Below are positions 15,039 to 23,155 of a stretch of DNA of 64,000 nucleotides, in pieces. Both the position numbers and the translations under genes were made by a program. Numbering within the stretch: position 1 is the stretch's first letter; the number at the start of each line of letters is the position of its first letter. A model generated the notes under the pieces. It saw nothing but the letters and a program-made list of their open reading frames with translations, was not told where the DNA came from and did no database searches. The stretch comes from a virus, in IMG/VR virus record IMGVR_UViG_3300042332_000715, positions 1-64,000 of that record; one strand, written 5' to 3'.

Positions 15039-15730
15039 TAGTTCTACTTATATCGCAGGTCGCTTTTGGGATTGATCCCGAGGCTAACGCGGTATTCCGC
15101 GTGCGAACTCCGGCTATGGCCGATGGATCATATGGCCAGGGAACTTGCTTCGCCATTAAGCAAACTGATACTACTTTGTACTTAGGTACTGCTTTCCACG
15201 TCGTCGAGACGACGAAGGGCAACATTACTACGGGCTATGCCTATCAGTTGGAGAGCGATACGCTCAAGGACTTACCTAAGGCTAAGGTGGTGGCAGTAGA
15301 CATCAAGGCCGATATAGCTGTGCTGGCGTGCCAGCTTGAGCGGAAGTTCGATATTCTGCCTTTGGTATCGGTGGAGAACATGAAAGACGTAAGGAAAATA
15401 GGCTTTGCCTATGGACCTTCGGGACGTGAAGTAAAGTTCCACGGATATGCTTCGGGATTCTGGCTAGAAACTTCTGGGATTTTATCGTTCGCATACGAGA
15501 ACTATGTGTATAGTGATGGAGTAGTCGCCCCTGGTCAAAGCGGCGGACCCGCAACGACCGATGGCGTAATTATAGGTGTTGTATCAGGAGGTAGTTCTTG
15601 GTACGATGCCGTCGAGGACAAAGAAAAGCCGGTGACTTGGCCTGCTCGACTAGGGAGCGCAAGGCGGCTCCAAGAAATACTAGATTGGGCAGTTAAGCAG
15701 AATGACGTTTCAAAGCCTACAACAAAATAA
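15002..15730 (+). CDS. Secreted trypsin-like (HtrA-type) serine protease (242 aa)
   Basis: Start chosen at ATG 15002 because it gives a textbook Sec signal peptide (VTRTIAAFGLVVVLLISQVAFG, cleavage after residue ~23); a longer frame opens upstream at 14888 but lies within the neighbouring gene. The catalytic triad is readable: His in GTAFHVVE, Asp in DIKADIAVL, Ser in PGQSGGPATT. Spacing matches S1C/HtrA catalytic domains; no PDZ domain follows. It would act in the periplasm or outside, perhaps in lysis, receptor removal or superinfection control. A secreted protease inside a replication-gene cluster is unusual. Confidence 0.85.
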   Translation: MVTRTIAAFGLVVVLLISQVAFGIDPEANAVFRVRTPAMADGSYGQGTCFAIKQTDTTLYLGTAFHVVETTKGNITTGYAYQLESDTLKDLPKAKVVAVDIKADIAVLACQLERKFDILPLVSVENMKDVRKIGFAYGPSGREVKFHGYASGFWLETSGILSFAYENYVYSDGVVAPGQSGGPATTDGVIIGVVSGGSSWYDAVEDKEKPVTWPARLGSARRLQEILDWAVKQNDVSKPTTK

Positions 15731-16250
15731 ATCGGGTCCAAGCCCCGCTGTAGAACTCCATACCAGATACGGTCGATTAACGAATGGCAAGTCCAAAATC
15801 GGCGACTGGAGGAATCTTCTACAGCGGGATTTTTCTTTTGACGAACTATCCAGCCTGATTAACTGGCTAGAAGTTCACAGGGCAGGAGCGTTTCCTTCAT
15901 CGACTACCATACTAAGGAACATCAAGGATATGCTTGCTGAAAGCAAGAACGATCCGGTAGCCTGCCGTATCAATGTATCTATGATGGCTATGGACATGTG
16001 TGAGTTGATTCACCATGCAGGGCATCCGGTCGAACCAGAACTGGTTCAAGATGCTCTTGATAAGTACAGAGAATACTTAACCAGCCATCCACCTGAGTTT
16101 GATTTCTTAGATTCTCCATCTACTTTCGTGCATGACTGGTTCGTAGTACGCGCTCGTTATGGCTCGCCGCGAATGCGGCGTTTCCATCTTGAGCATGTAA
16201 AGTTCAAGGAATACATTGCGCTCGTGAAACGAGCTATGGAAAGAGGGTAA
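15702..16250 (+). CDS. Hypothetical protein (182 aa)
   Basis: A mainly helical protein with no signal or membrane segment. Segments such as RRFHLEHVKFKEYIALVKRAMERG near the C-terminus are basic and helical. No family recognised. It overlaps the protease gene by 29 bp and ends 2 bp before the -35 box of HNH cassette 3. Its neighbours downstream are primase and helicase, so a replication accessory role is conceivable. Confidence 0.5.
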   Translation: MTFQSLQQNKSGPSPAVELHTRYGRLTNGKSKIGDWRNLLQRDFSFDELSSLINWLEVHRAGAFPSSTTILRNIKDMLAESKNDPVACRINVSMMAMDMCELIHHAGHPVEPELVQDALDKYREYLTSHPPEFDFLDSPSTFVHDWFVVRARYGSPRMRRFHLEHVKFKEYIALVKRAMERG

Positions 16251-16252
16251 TT

Positions 16253-16281
16253 TTGACAATCACGCCAGAATACTGTAGAAT
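16253..16281 (+). promoter_or_regulatory. Promoter of HNH cassette 3
   Basis: TTGACA (16253-16258), 17-bp spacer, TAGAAT (16276-16281), near-identical to the cassette 2 promoter. Confidence 0.8.
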
Positions 16282-16283
16282 AC

Positions 16284-16317
16284 GAAAGGCCGCGAGTAAC
16301 CACACTCACGGCCTTTC
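16284..16317 (+). promoter_or_regulatory. 5'-terminal hairpin of HNH cassette 3 transcript
   Basis: GAAAGGCCGCGAGT (16284-16297) pairs with ACTCACGGCCTTTC (16304-16317) with a single C-A mismatch and a 6-nt loop. Stem length and outer bases match cassettes 1 and 2. Confidence 0.7.
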
Positions 16318-16346
16318 TAACCACTCAAAATAGGACAGTATTTCAA

Positions 16347-17039
16347 ATGGCTGATTACATTGTAATCAACGGTATCCGTATTGCAAGTGATTTTGAACCA
16401 GAAACCTTCGGTCGTTTAACGACCATAGGTCCGAGGTTTATGGTATCCAGCGGATCAGGTAAACGATACGTTTACCAAGTGTGTAGATGTGTGTGCGGTA
16501 CAATCAAAGTAGTTAATATATCCGAAGCCAAACAACGAAAAATAGCCAGTTGCGGTTGTCTTAAACGAGAAGAAAACATAGGCAATCGATTCGCTTATAA
16601 ACACGGAGAAACACACCGCACGCCTGAATACAACACATGGACTGATATACGAAAACGATGTAACTGTAAATCATGTAATGATTACCCAGATTACGGCGGA
16701 CGTGGGATCAAAATATGTGACAGATGGGCATTACTGAAAGGTATCGGCTATTCGAATTTTCTAGAGGACATGGGTAGACGCCCTAGCACGAAACATTCGA
16801 TTGATCGAATAGACGTGAATGGCGATTATTGCCCAGAGAACTGTAGATGGGCAACAATGCACGAGCAAAACGCAAACAAACGCAACAATGTATTGCTGAC
16901 ATACAACGGAGAGACTAAGACACAGGCTCAGTGGGCGAGAGACATAGGCATAACGACTCAAACCCTGTACGCCCGCCTTAGGCGGGGATGGTCATTAGAA
17001 AAAGCCCTTACAGAGCCGGTAACGCAACCCAAGAAATGA
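16347..17039 (+). CDS. HNH-type homing endonuclease-like protein, copy 3 (230 aa)
   Basis: Same architecture as the other copies: PETFGRLTT, Cys pairs (CRCVCG and SCGCL), DYGGRGIKICDRW, FLEDMGRRP, then the core KHSIDRIDVNGDYCPENCRWA and a C-terminal helix-turn-helix (TQAQWARDIGITTQTLYARL). The LEPDGRG loop found in copies 1, 2 and 4 is replaced by ALLKGIGYS, so the copies are diverging by segments. The TGA stop overlaps the primase start codon (ATGA at 17036), a seamless junction. Confidence 0.8.
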   Translation: MADYIVINGIRIASDFEPETFGRLTTIGPRFMVSSGSGKRYVYQVCRCVCGTIKVVNISEAKQRKIASCGCLKREENIGNRFAYKHGETHRTPEYNTWTDIRKRCNCKSCNDYPDYGGRGIKICDRWALLKGIGYSNFLEDMGRRPSTKHSIDRIDVNGDYCPENCRWATMHEQNANKRNNVLLTYNGETKTQAQWARDIGITTQTLYARLRRGWSLEKALTEPVTQPKK

Positions 17040-17908
17040 TTACTGACTTTCTTACAAAATACGGCGTGGAATACTCGACAACATCGAAACATTCCCGCCC
17101 AGGCTGGCTGCAAACTTACTGTCCGCGATGCCATTCAGATCGTTGGCATTGCGGCATCAAAGAGACGCTTGACCGTAGTTCGTGTTATGTTTGTGGAGGT
17201 TGGCACCTTCCTAAGTTGTTGAAGGCGCTAACTAATGCGTCTTGGCAGGAGATCAGTGAACTCCTAGGCCAGAGAGCGTATGTGCGAGCAGAAGCTAATG
17301 ATGTTCCATTAGGTACGTATACTCCGCCCACCAATCTAGTCGGCATAGCCGAATGTGATGCGGTCCATGCTTACGTCCTAGAGCGGGGTCTAGACCCCGA
17401 TTACCTAGAATCTGTGTGGGATATACGGGCCACAGGTCCATTCTCCAATTACCCATTCCGCTTGTTCATCCCGATTCACAAAGGCAAACGGATCGTTTCG
17501 TGGACGGCTAGGGCCGCGTGCGGCCAAGAGCCTCGCTACCAAACGGCTTCGGCTATGCAGAAGTCGTTCGACGAGAAAAAAATGCTTTTCGGGAATCAGT
17601 TTATCCGCGAAGCGGCTATAATAGTCGAGGGTCCGTTATCAGCTATCAATGTAGGGCGAGGGGCAGTTGCTACGCTAGGCGTAGCCTACACTCAGCAGCA
17701 AGTTAACTTGATGGCCGACATTTGGAGGAGAATCATTGTGTTCGATAACGAACCCAAGGCACAGGCTCGGGCAAGACAACTAGCTGACCAGCTAGCCGTC
17801 TTTCCTGGCGAGACATTTGTTGTTAATCTAGATGCGCCAGATCCCGGTTCGGCTAGCCGAACAGAGGTCAGACAGTTACGCGATTTCGCGTTTGGGAAAG
17901 GAAAGTAA
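17036..17908 (+). CDS. Toprim DNA primase with zinc ribbon (290 aa)
   Basis: The N-terminus has a zinc ribbon (CPRCHSD, then CYVCGGW; residues about 30-60). The Toprim signature is AAIIVEGPLSAINVGRGAVATLG (Glu-Gly and Ala-rich turn, about residues 196-218) followed by IIVFDNEPKAQARARQ (D-x-D-like). This matches short DnaG/T7-type primases without a fused helicase; the helicase is encoded at 18235. Start chosen at ATG 17036, overlapping the HNH stop. Longer upstream starts would lie within the HNH gene. A GGCTAGCC palindrome is at 17851-17858. Confidence 0.85.
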   Translation: MITDFLTKYGVEYSTTSKHSRPGWLQTYCPRCHSDRWHCGIKETLDRSSCYVCGGWHLPKLLKALTNASWQEISELLGQRAYVRAEANDVPLGTYTPPTNLVGIAECDAVHAYVLERGLDPDYLESVWDIRATGPFSNYPFRLFIPIHKGKRIVSWTARAACGQEPRYQTASAMQKSFDEKKMLFGNQFIREAAIIVEGPLSAINVGRGAVATLGVAYTQQQVNLMADIWRRIIVFDNEPKAQARARQLADQLAVFPGETFVVNLDAPDPGSASRTEVRQLRDFAFGKGK

Positions 17909-17909
17909 A

Positions 17910-18245
17910 ATGGCTGAATTCGAAAAGAAATCGATTCATTTCATGGATCATCATCTAAAGGAAGAAACGACTATTACCATCAAGCCAGGAATGGGCTGGT
18001 GTCTGTGGACAGACAAAGGCCCATCTGGACCTTGCGCACAGTCTATGGACACTACGATGCCGTGGGGCGGCATTCTATTCTTCCCTGATTACGACGCTTG
18101 CGTCGAATTCCTAAAGAACAAGAAAGTACGCCCTGGCGTACAAACTAACCTTCTATGGGGTGAGGTAGGTAGCTTTGGTACGGGCAACATAACCCTAACA
18201 GTCGTGGAACGACTACCGGGGGAGAGTGAAATAAATGCAGATTGA
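17910..18245 (+). CDS. Hypothetical protein between primase and helicase (111 aa)
   Basis: Start chosen at ATG 17910, which has GGGAAAGGAAAG upstream and lies 1 nt after the primase stop. Beta-rich with many Gly and Trp residues (GMGWCLWTDKGPSGPC, TNLLWGEVGSFGTGN). No family recognised. It overlaps the helicase gene by 11 bp, so it is likely expressed with the primosome genes. Confidence 0.6.
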   Translation: MAEFEKKSIHFMDHHLKEETTITIKPGMGWCLWTDKGPSGPCAQSMDTTMPWGGILFFPDYDACVEFLKNKKVRPGVQTNLLWGEVGSFGTGNITLTVVERLPGESEINAD

Positions 18246-19623
18246 GGAGGTAAATGGCAGCGATGAACGGCTAGCCGTTACTGCGTTGTGCCTAGATACT
18301 GCTACGCTAGCTAAGGTAGCTCCGGCATTGCCGGAGAATCCTTTTCCTAGTAAGTGGAGCAATCGAGTCGCCTCTTGGTGCGTATCGCACTACCAGCAAT
18401 TTTCGGAGGCTCCCGGTCCTGTAGCCCTAACAGCGATTTACGCTGAATGGGCATCTACGGCAGATGAAACCATATCACAACTTGTCGGTAAATTTCTTTC
18501 ATCGCTTTCAGCGATAGACATGAATACCGAGTATTGCGTGGACTTAATCGAGCGTCTAGTACGCAAGACCGCTACGCGGTCAATCGTAGATAAGGCAATG
18601 GCGGCTCTCTCTAACGGGAAACTAGAGGAAGCCGTAAGTGCCATACAGGGCTGGAAGCCCCCTAAAATCGCGCAGGACGCTGAATTTGTCGAACCCCTTG
18701 ATGATATCAGTGTTATCGAGGACGCGTTCGAGAAGGCCCATTACGAGCCTTTAATCACGTTCAAAGCCGATTCAGCGATTGGCCGATTCTTCGGCCCTAC
18801 GCTCCATCGAGATGCTTTGGTCGTGTTTTGCGGTCCCGACAAGTCGGGTAAAAGCTCGCACTTGGCGAGCCTATGTCAAAGGGCTATGGTACAAGGCAAG
18901 CGGGTCGCTTATATCAACATAGGCGATTTGAGCCAAGAACAAGCCCTGAAGCGATGGACTACAGCTTTCGTCGGGCGACCGGCGTATCGCTGCAAGTACA
19001 ACCTGCCGACTGAAATTGAATACAAAGAGAAAGAATTTTCCCTGAAATACGAAACTCGGCTTGCCGAGTCTGGCTATAGTATGGATGATGCTAAACTCGC
19101 TTGGCAGCGACTAAGCGAGTTAGCACCGAAAAGGCTGCGATTCGTTAGCCGACCAGCAAACACGATGACCGTCGAGGACTTGCGTGATATGCTGCTAGGC
19201 TGGGCGAATCAAGGCTGGGTGGCCGATGTAGTCGGCGTGGATTATGCCGCCCTTCTCGCCCCTTCCAGGGGCATTAAGGAAAGGCATGAAGCACTCGATC
19301 ACATTTGGAAGTCGTTAAGGCAGATAAGCCAAGAGCTAAAAGTCCTGATGCTTACAGCATCCCAGACTAATGCTGACGCTTATAATGCCGCGACGTACTG
19401 GATCACTAAGGCTAACTTTTCGGGTAGCAAAGGCATTTGGGCACACTGTAACGCGGCAATCGGTATCAATATAACTAATACTGAAAGACGGCAGCAGGTG
19501 TGTAGGTTTAATTTCATAGCTCAGCGAGAGCGAGAGTATATGTCGGATCTTCCGACTGAATACATCGCTGTTGCTGGATGTCCGCATATCGGACGTTTTC
19601 ATTTACTTTCGGAGTTTATTTGA
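18235..19623 (+). CDS. Replicative DnaB-type helicase (462 aa)
   Basis: The RecA-fold core has Walker A CGPDKSGKSSHL (about residues 199-210), a Walker B-like VVGVDYAALLAP (about 333-344) and motif H4-like LMLTASQTNADAY, with a final R-F-N-F-I-A-Q-R-E segment. The N-terminal ~160 residues are helical, like a DnaB N-terminal domain. It follows the primase, as in T7- and T4-type primosomes. A long spacer between Walker A and the DnaB-specific segments suggests divergence. The GGCTAGCC palindrome occurs at 18269-18276. Confidence 0.85.
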   Translation: MQIEEVNGSDERLAVTALCLDTATLAKVAPALPENPFPSKWSNRVASWCVSHYQQFSEAPGPVALTAIYAEWASTADETISQLVGKFLSSLSAIDMNTEYCVDLIERLVRKTATRSIVDKAMAALSNGKLEEAVSAIQGWKPPKIAQDAEFVEPLDDISVIEDAFEKAHYEPLITFKADSAIGRFFGPTLHRDALVVFCGPDKSGKSSHLASLCQRAMVQGKRVAYINIGDLSQEQALKRWTTAFVGRPAYRCKYNLPTEIEYKEKEFSLKYETRLAESGYSMDDAKLAWQRLSELAPKRLRFVSRPANTMTVEDLRDMLLGWANQGWVADVVGVDYAALLAPSRGIKERHEALDHIWKSLRQISQELKVLMLTASQTNADAYNAATYWITKANFSGSKGIWAHCNAAIGINITNTERRQQVCRFNFIAQREREYMSDLPTEYIAVAGCPHIGRFHLLSEFI

Positions 19624-19624
19624 A

Positions 19625-20188
19625 ATGGCGAAGTTTAAGGTAGGGGATTTGGTTAGGTGCTTAGATTCAGACGATGCCGTAGGCATCACAAAGCATACCT
19701 ACTACATGGTAATGAAGGTCAGCGAAAGCTATCCTACCATCACAATTCGTGATGACGACGGAGAGGAAAGTGAATATCTAAGAGAGCGATTTGAACTAGT
19801 TCCACAAACTCATAGCGATCTCATTGAGTTACCTTTGAAATACGTCTGCGTTAACGAACTATGTCAGATGATCCACGCTTCTAATTTGAAGGCAGGATGG
19901 TGGGACGCTGCCGATAACGCCCTCGTCGTGCCAACGAAGCTAGCGTTGATTCATAGCGAAATCAGCGAAGCATTGGAAAGTCACCGCAAGAACACCAAGG
20001 ACGACAAGCTACCGCAATACGACGGCATCGCCGTCGAGCTAGCGGACGCTGTTATCCGCATTTTCGATCTAGCAGGCTTCCTCGGAATCCCACTTGGCAC
20101 TATCATGGCAGAGAAGGAAGCCTTCAACGCCAAACGTGAAGATCACAAAGTCGAAAACCGGGCAAAGCCCCAAGGAAAAAGATACTAA
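19625..20188 (+). CDS. SH3-like plus MazG-like dNTP pyrophosphohydrolase (187 aa)
   Basis: Start chosen at ATG 19625, 1 nt after the helicase stop. Residues about 1-60 are a KFKVGDLVRCLD small-barrel unit like that in the gene at 6149. Residues about 95-165 carry MazG/all-alpha NTP-pyrophosphatase motifs: LALIHSEISEALESHRK (E-x-x-E) and VELADAVIRIFDLAGFLG (E-x-x-D), the metal ligands. Such enzymes hydrolyse dNTPs or ppGpp and tune nucleotide pools. The two-domain fusion is worth noting. Confidence 0.75.
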   Translation: MAKFKVGDLVRCLDSDDAVGITKHTYYMVMKVSESYPTITIRDDDGEESEYLRERFELVPQTHSDLIELPLKYVCVNELCQMIHASNLKAGWWDAADNALVVPTKLALIHSEISEALESHRKNTKDDKLPQYDGIAVELADAVIRIFDLAGFLGIPLGTIMAEKEAFNAKREDHKVENRAKPQGKRY

Positions 20189-20189
20189 C

Positions 20190-20417
20190 ATGAAAACTGC
20201 AATCGTAACTCTCTGTCTGTTACTGTGCGTAAATACTGTTACGGCCAATGATCGCATAACGATCAGGGACAAAGCAGGTCGCATCCAGTCTACTATTCAA
20301 TCTTCTGGTAATGGACGACTAGTCGTCCGAAACCAAAAGGGTCAAATCACAGGTTCAATAACGATCAAGGGCGGTAACGCCCAATATCGCAATTCGAAAG
20401 GTCAGATAGGGAAGTAG
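20190..20417 (+). CDS. Small secreted beta-repeat protein (75 aa)
   Basis: Start chosen at ATG 20190 with CAAGGAAAAAG upstream. Residues 1-19 (MKTAIVTLCLLLCVNTVTA) are a Sec signal peptide. The mature part is three imperfect repeats of the form R-D/N-x-x-G-x-I-x-x-x-I-x-x-x-G (IRDKAGRIQSTIQSSGNG, VRNQKGQITGSITIKGGN, YRNSKGQIGK), suggesting a small beta-roll. Function unknown; it may act at the cell envelope. Confidence 0.6.
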   Translation: MKTAIVTLCLLLCVNTVTANDRITIRDKAGRIQSTIQSSGNGRLVVRNQKGQITGSITIKGGNAQYRNSKGQIGK

Positions 20418-20420
20418 ACT

Positions 20421-21818
20421 ATGCCGTATCAACCTGCAACAGCCGGAGCCTACAAATTATTCCATCAAGGGACTCTCGCCCTGTCCCGAATGGAAGCAGT
20501 AGGCATGCCGATTAACCTGCCTAAAATGCAGGCTAATCGAGAGGAAGTCGCACTAAAGATACGTGAAGGCGAAGCTAAGCTGCGCAAACACGAAGTCTAT
20601 AAGACGCAGCAGAAGATCTTTGGTAAGGAAACATCTCTCGGTTCCCGAGATCAATTAGCTCATGTGCTGTTCCAGCACATGAAACTAAAGGGTGCGAAAC
20701 GCACCAAGAATGGTAAGTACAAGTTGGACGACGATACTTTACGCTTGCTCGACATGGAGTATTGCGACTCTTTTTTATCACTACAGAAGCTCGTTAAACT
20801 TAAAGGGACGTACCTAGATGCTTTATGCAATCTAGCGGTGGACGGAAGAATACACGGAAGCCTTAACCTACATAAAGTAAAGTCATTCAGAGGATCGGCA
20901 GAAGAACCCAATCTAAATAATTTACCTAGCAGAAACAAAATTGTCACGGCGTATGTAAAAGGGGCCGTTTGTCCTTCTCCTGGTTATTTGATTGTAGAGT
21001 CTGATTACGGGGCACTTGAAGTTAGAGTCGCTGCGACATACCACAAAGACTCCACAATGTTGTCGTATCTGGAAACAGGGTATGATATGCACAGAGAGAT
21101 TGCTAAGCAATGCTTTCTGTATGACGACGAGTTTATAGAAGCCAATACTTCGCTTGCGAAGGATCTTAGAACAGAAGCTAAGGGAGCAGCTACCTTTGCA
21201 TTTTGTTATGGCTCTACGCACCCAGAAGTCGCACAGCGACTATGGAAAATAGCCAACAAGAAAAACATGCTTGCACATTTAGCATCAAAAGGCATTAAAC
21301 GCCTCGGTATGGAATACGATGCTGTAGAAAGTAGGTGGATAATAAATCATGGCCCAGATGCTTTAGTTACCCATATTAAAGCAGTCGAGTACGACTTCTG
21401 GAATGTACGATTCCCGTTTTATGGTCAATGGAGATTGGATTGGTACAGAGCATACATGCAAAAAGGTTTCTGTATGAACCATACAGGCTTTATGTGGTAT
21501 GGCGTAGAACGTAAGACGTTTATAAATAATTTTCCGATCCAAAGTACGGCTTTTCATATACTATTACAAGCTATCATACTAATACAACAAGAACTTATAA
21601 AGAGAAAGATGAAGTCTAGGCTGTTCTTAGAGATACACGACTCCATCTTGGCAGAAGTCTACGAGCCTGAACTAGAGGAGTACATAGCATTGACTACAGA
21701 CATAATGACGAATAAAATGCGTCAGATGTACGACTGGCTTTGCTTGGATCTGGTCGTGGAGCACGAATACTCACCGCTTTCTTGGGCGGATAAGAAGCCA
21801 TACGAAGGGAAATACTAG
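20421..21818 (+). CDS. Family-A DNA polymerase, polymerase domain only (465 aa)
   Basis: Motif A IVESDYGALEVRVAA has Asp 195. Motif B is RTEAKGAATFAFCYG (residues 250-264), with Lys-to-Tyr spacing one residue longer than usual. Then come NNFPIQSTAFHIL (370-381) and motif C LEIHDSILAEV (His-Asp 406-407). The N-terminus (ALSRMEAVGMPINLPKM) is where the thumb of Pol I enzymes begins, so the 5' nuclease and 3'-5' exonuclease domains are missing. An exonuclease of the right type is encoded at 31109. The first third of the gene is rich in short hairpins (for example 20690-20705); the stretch 20830-21230 has few. Confidence 0.92.
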   Translation: MPYQPATAGAYKLFHQGTLALSRMEAVGMPINLPKMQANREEVALKIREGEAKLRKHEVYKTQQKIFGKETSLGSRDQLAHVLFQHMKLKGAKRTKNGKYKLDDDTLRLLDMEYCDSFLSLQKLVKLKGTYLDALCNLAVDGRIHGSLNLHKVKSFRGSAEEPNLNNLPSRNKIVTAYVKGAVCPSPGYLIVESDYGALEVRVAATYHKDSTMLSYLETGYDMHREIAKQCFLYDDEFIEANTSLAKDLRTEAKGAATFAFCYGSTHPEVAQRLWKIANKKNMLAHLASKGIKRLGMEYDAVESRWIINHGPDALVTHIKAVEYDFWNVRFPFYGQWRLDWYRAYMQKGFCMNHTGFMWYGVERKTFINNFPIQSTAFHILLQAIILIQQELIKRKMKSRLFLEIHDSILAEVYEPELEEYIALTTDIMTNKMRQMYDWLCLDLVVEHEYSPLSWADKKPYEGKY

Positions 21819-22538
21819 ATGCCAAAAAGAAAGCACGACCGTACAGGATTTTTGTTGGTAAATTCTAGCTATACGGAGCAGCGATACGGAAAATGGACTA
21901 CTCTTGGCCCTGTATTTTACTTACCAGAAAAAACAGGAAGCAAAGTACGTCACGCTTTTCAAGTCTGTCAATGCGAATGCGGTACATGCAAAATAGTCAA
22001 AGTAGGAACGCTGAAGCGATCTCTGTCTCAAAGTTGCGGCTGCGAAAGAAATAAACTACACAAAGAGAGAAGAACTACTCATGGACACGCAGGAGGCACA
22101 AACAAGAAAATGAGCGGCGTATACGCCGTGTGGCACGCCATGCGACGTAGGTGCTATGGAGAAAATACTAAGGCATATCCAGATTATGGAGGTCGTGGCA
22201 TCAAGGTTTGCGACCGCTGGCTTGAGCCAGATGGTCGAGGCTTTATAAACTTCCTGGCGGACATGGGACCGAAGCCTAGCACGAAACATTCGATTGATCG
22301 AATAGACGTGAATGGCAATTACGAACCGGCAAATTGTCGATGGGCAACTAGGTCTGAGCAGAACAGAAACAGAAGGGATACTCGTTACATAGAATACAAT
22401 GGACAAAAGAAATCTCTAACATGCTGGTCCGAACAGACTGGATTAAATGCTAGTTGCATATCTTTTCGCCTTAAAAGCGGTTGGAGCGTTGAAGATGCTT
22501 TGACGAAGCCTTCCGCATACAGAAAACCAAATACATAA
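21819..22538 (+). CDS. HNH-type homing endonuclease-like protein, copy 4 (239 aa)
   Basis: Same module order as the other copies: zinc Cys pairs CQCECG and SCGCE, DYGGRGIKVCDRWLEPDGRG, FLADMGPKP, KHSIDRIDVNGNYEPANCRWA, C-terminal helix-turn-helix. It differs in having no private promoter or 5' hairpin. The ATG directly follows the polymerase stop (TAGATG), and its stop overlaps the next start (TAATG at 22538). It is thus embedded seamlessly between polymerase and kinase genes and would be expressed by read-through. Confidence 0.8.
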   Translation: MPKRKHDRTGFLLVNSSYTEQRYGKWTTLGPVFYLPEKTGSKVRHAFQVCQCECGTCKIVKVGTLKRSLSQSCGCERNKLHKERRTTHGHAGGTNKKMSGVYAVWHAMRRRCYGENTKAYPDYGGRGIKVCDRWLEPDGRGFINFLADMGPKPSTKHSIDRIDVNGNYEPANCRWATRSEQNRNRRDTRYIEYNGQKKSLTCWSEQTGLNASCISFRLKSGWSVEDALTKPSAYRKPNT

Positions 22539-23155
22539 TGTTTCTCTACCCTCTAATAAATAGCACACAGCACGAAATGAAACCAACCATATTTGCTTGC
22601 ATCGGAAACCAAGGAGCAGGAAAGGACGAAATCTGCAACTATTTGCGAGACAAGTATTCCTTCGCCAAGGTCGGATTCTCCGACCCGATCTATGCGTTAC
22701 TTGAGGAAATGAATCCAGCAGTATACGTCCGTTCCGCAAATAAATACTTCCCCTACAATTCCTTAGTAGCTAATCACGGACTTGACTGGGCTAAACGACT
22801 TTACCCCGAAATACGCCGATGGCTTCAAATCATAGGGACCGAGTACGGTCGTGATGTATTCGGCCCAGATTGTTGGGTCAGAGCGTTAGACGCTCGCATC
22901 AAAGATTTACCGTTTGTCGCGGTACGCGACGTTCGGTTCGAAAACGAGATTGATTATATCCGCTCACGCGGTGGGTTTATCGTATGGGTACAGTCTAACC
23001 GAGCACCAGAACGAGATACCTCGCATACCAGCGAGAAACTCGTATTCGCCGACCACGCCGATTACACTGTACAAAACAACGGAACTCTGGTAGAACTTTA
23101 CCGGCAGTTGGATGTAATCTTGGCTGATTGGAATAACTTGGGAGTTAGTGAATAA
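22538..23155 (+). CDS. Deoxynucleoside monophosphate kinase (T4 gp1-like, up to 205 aa)
   Basis: A P-loop GNQGAGKDEICNYL lies near the N-terminus. The family hallmarks follow: FSDPIYALLEEM, RRWLQIIGTEYGRDVFGPDCWV and VAVRDVRFENEIDYIRSRGG, matching phage deoxynucleotide monophosphate kinases that make dNDPs. Two starts are possible. ATG 22538 overlaps the HNH stop. ATG 22577 begins just before the P-loop, as in relatives (MKPTIFACIGNQG), and is probably the original start before the HNH gene inserted. Supplies the phage replisome. Confidence 0.85.
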   Translation: MFLYPLINSTQHEMKPTIFACIGNQGAGKDEICNYLRDKYSFAKVGFSDPIYALLEEMNPAVYVRSANKYFPYNSLVANHGLDWAKRLYPEIRRWLQIIGTEYGRDVFGPDCWVRALDARIKDLPFVAVRDVRFENEIDYIRSRGGFIVWVQSNRAPERDTSHTSEKLVFADHADYTVQNNGTLVELYRQLDVILADWNNLGVSE

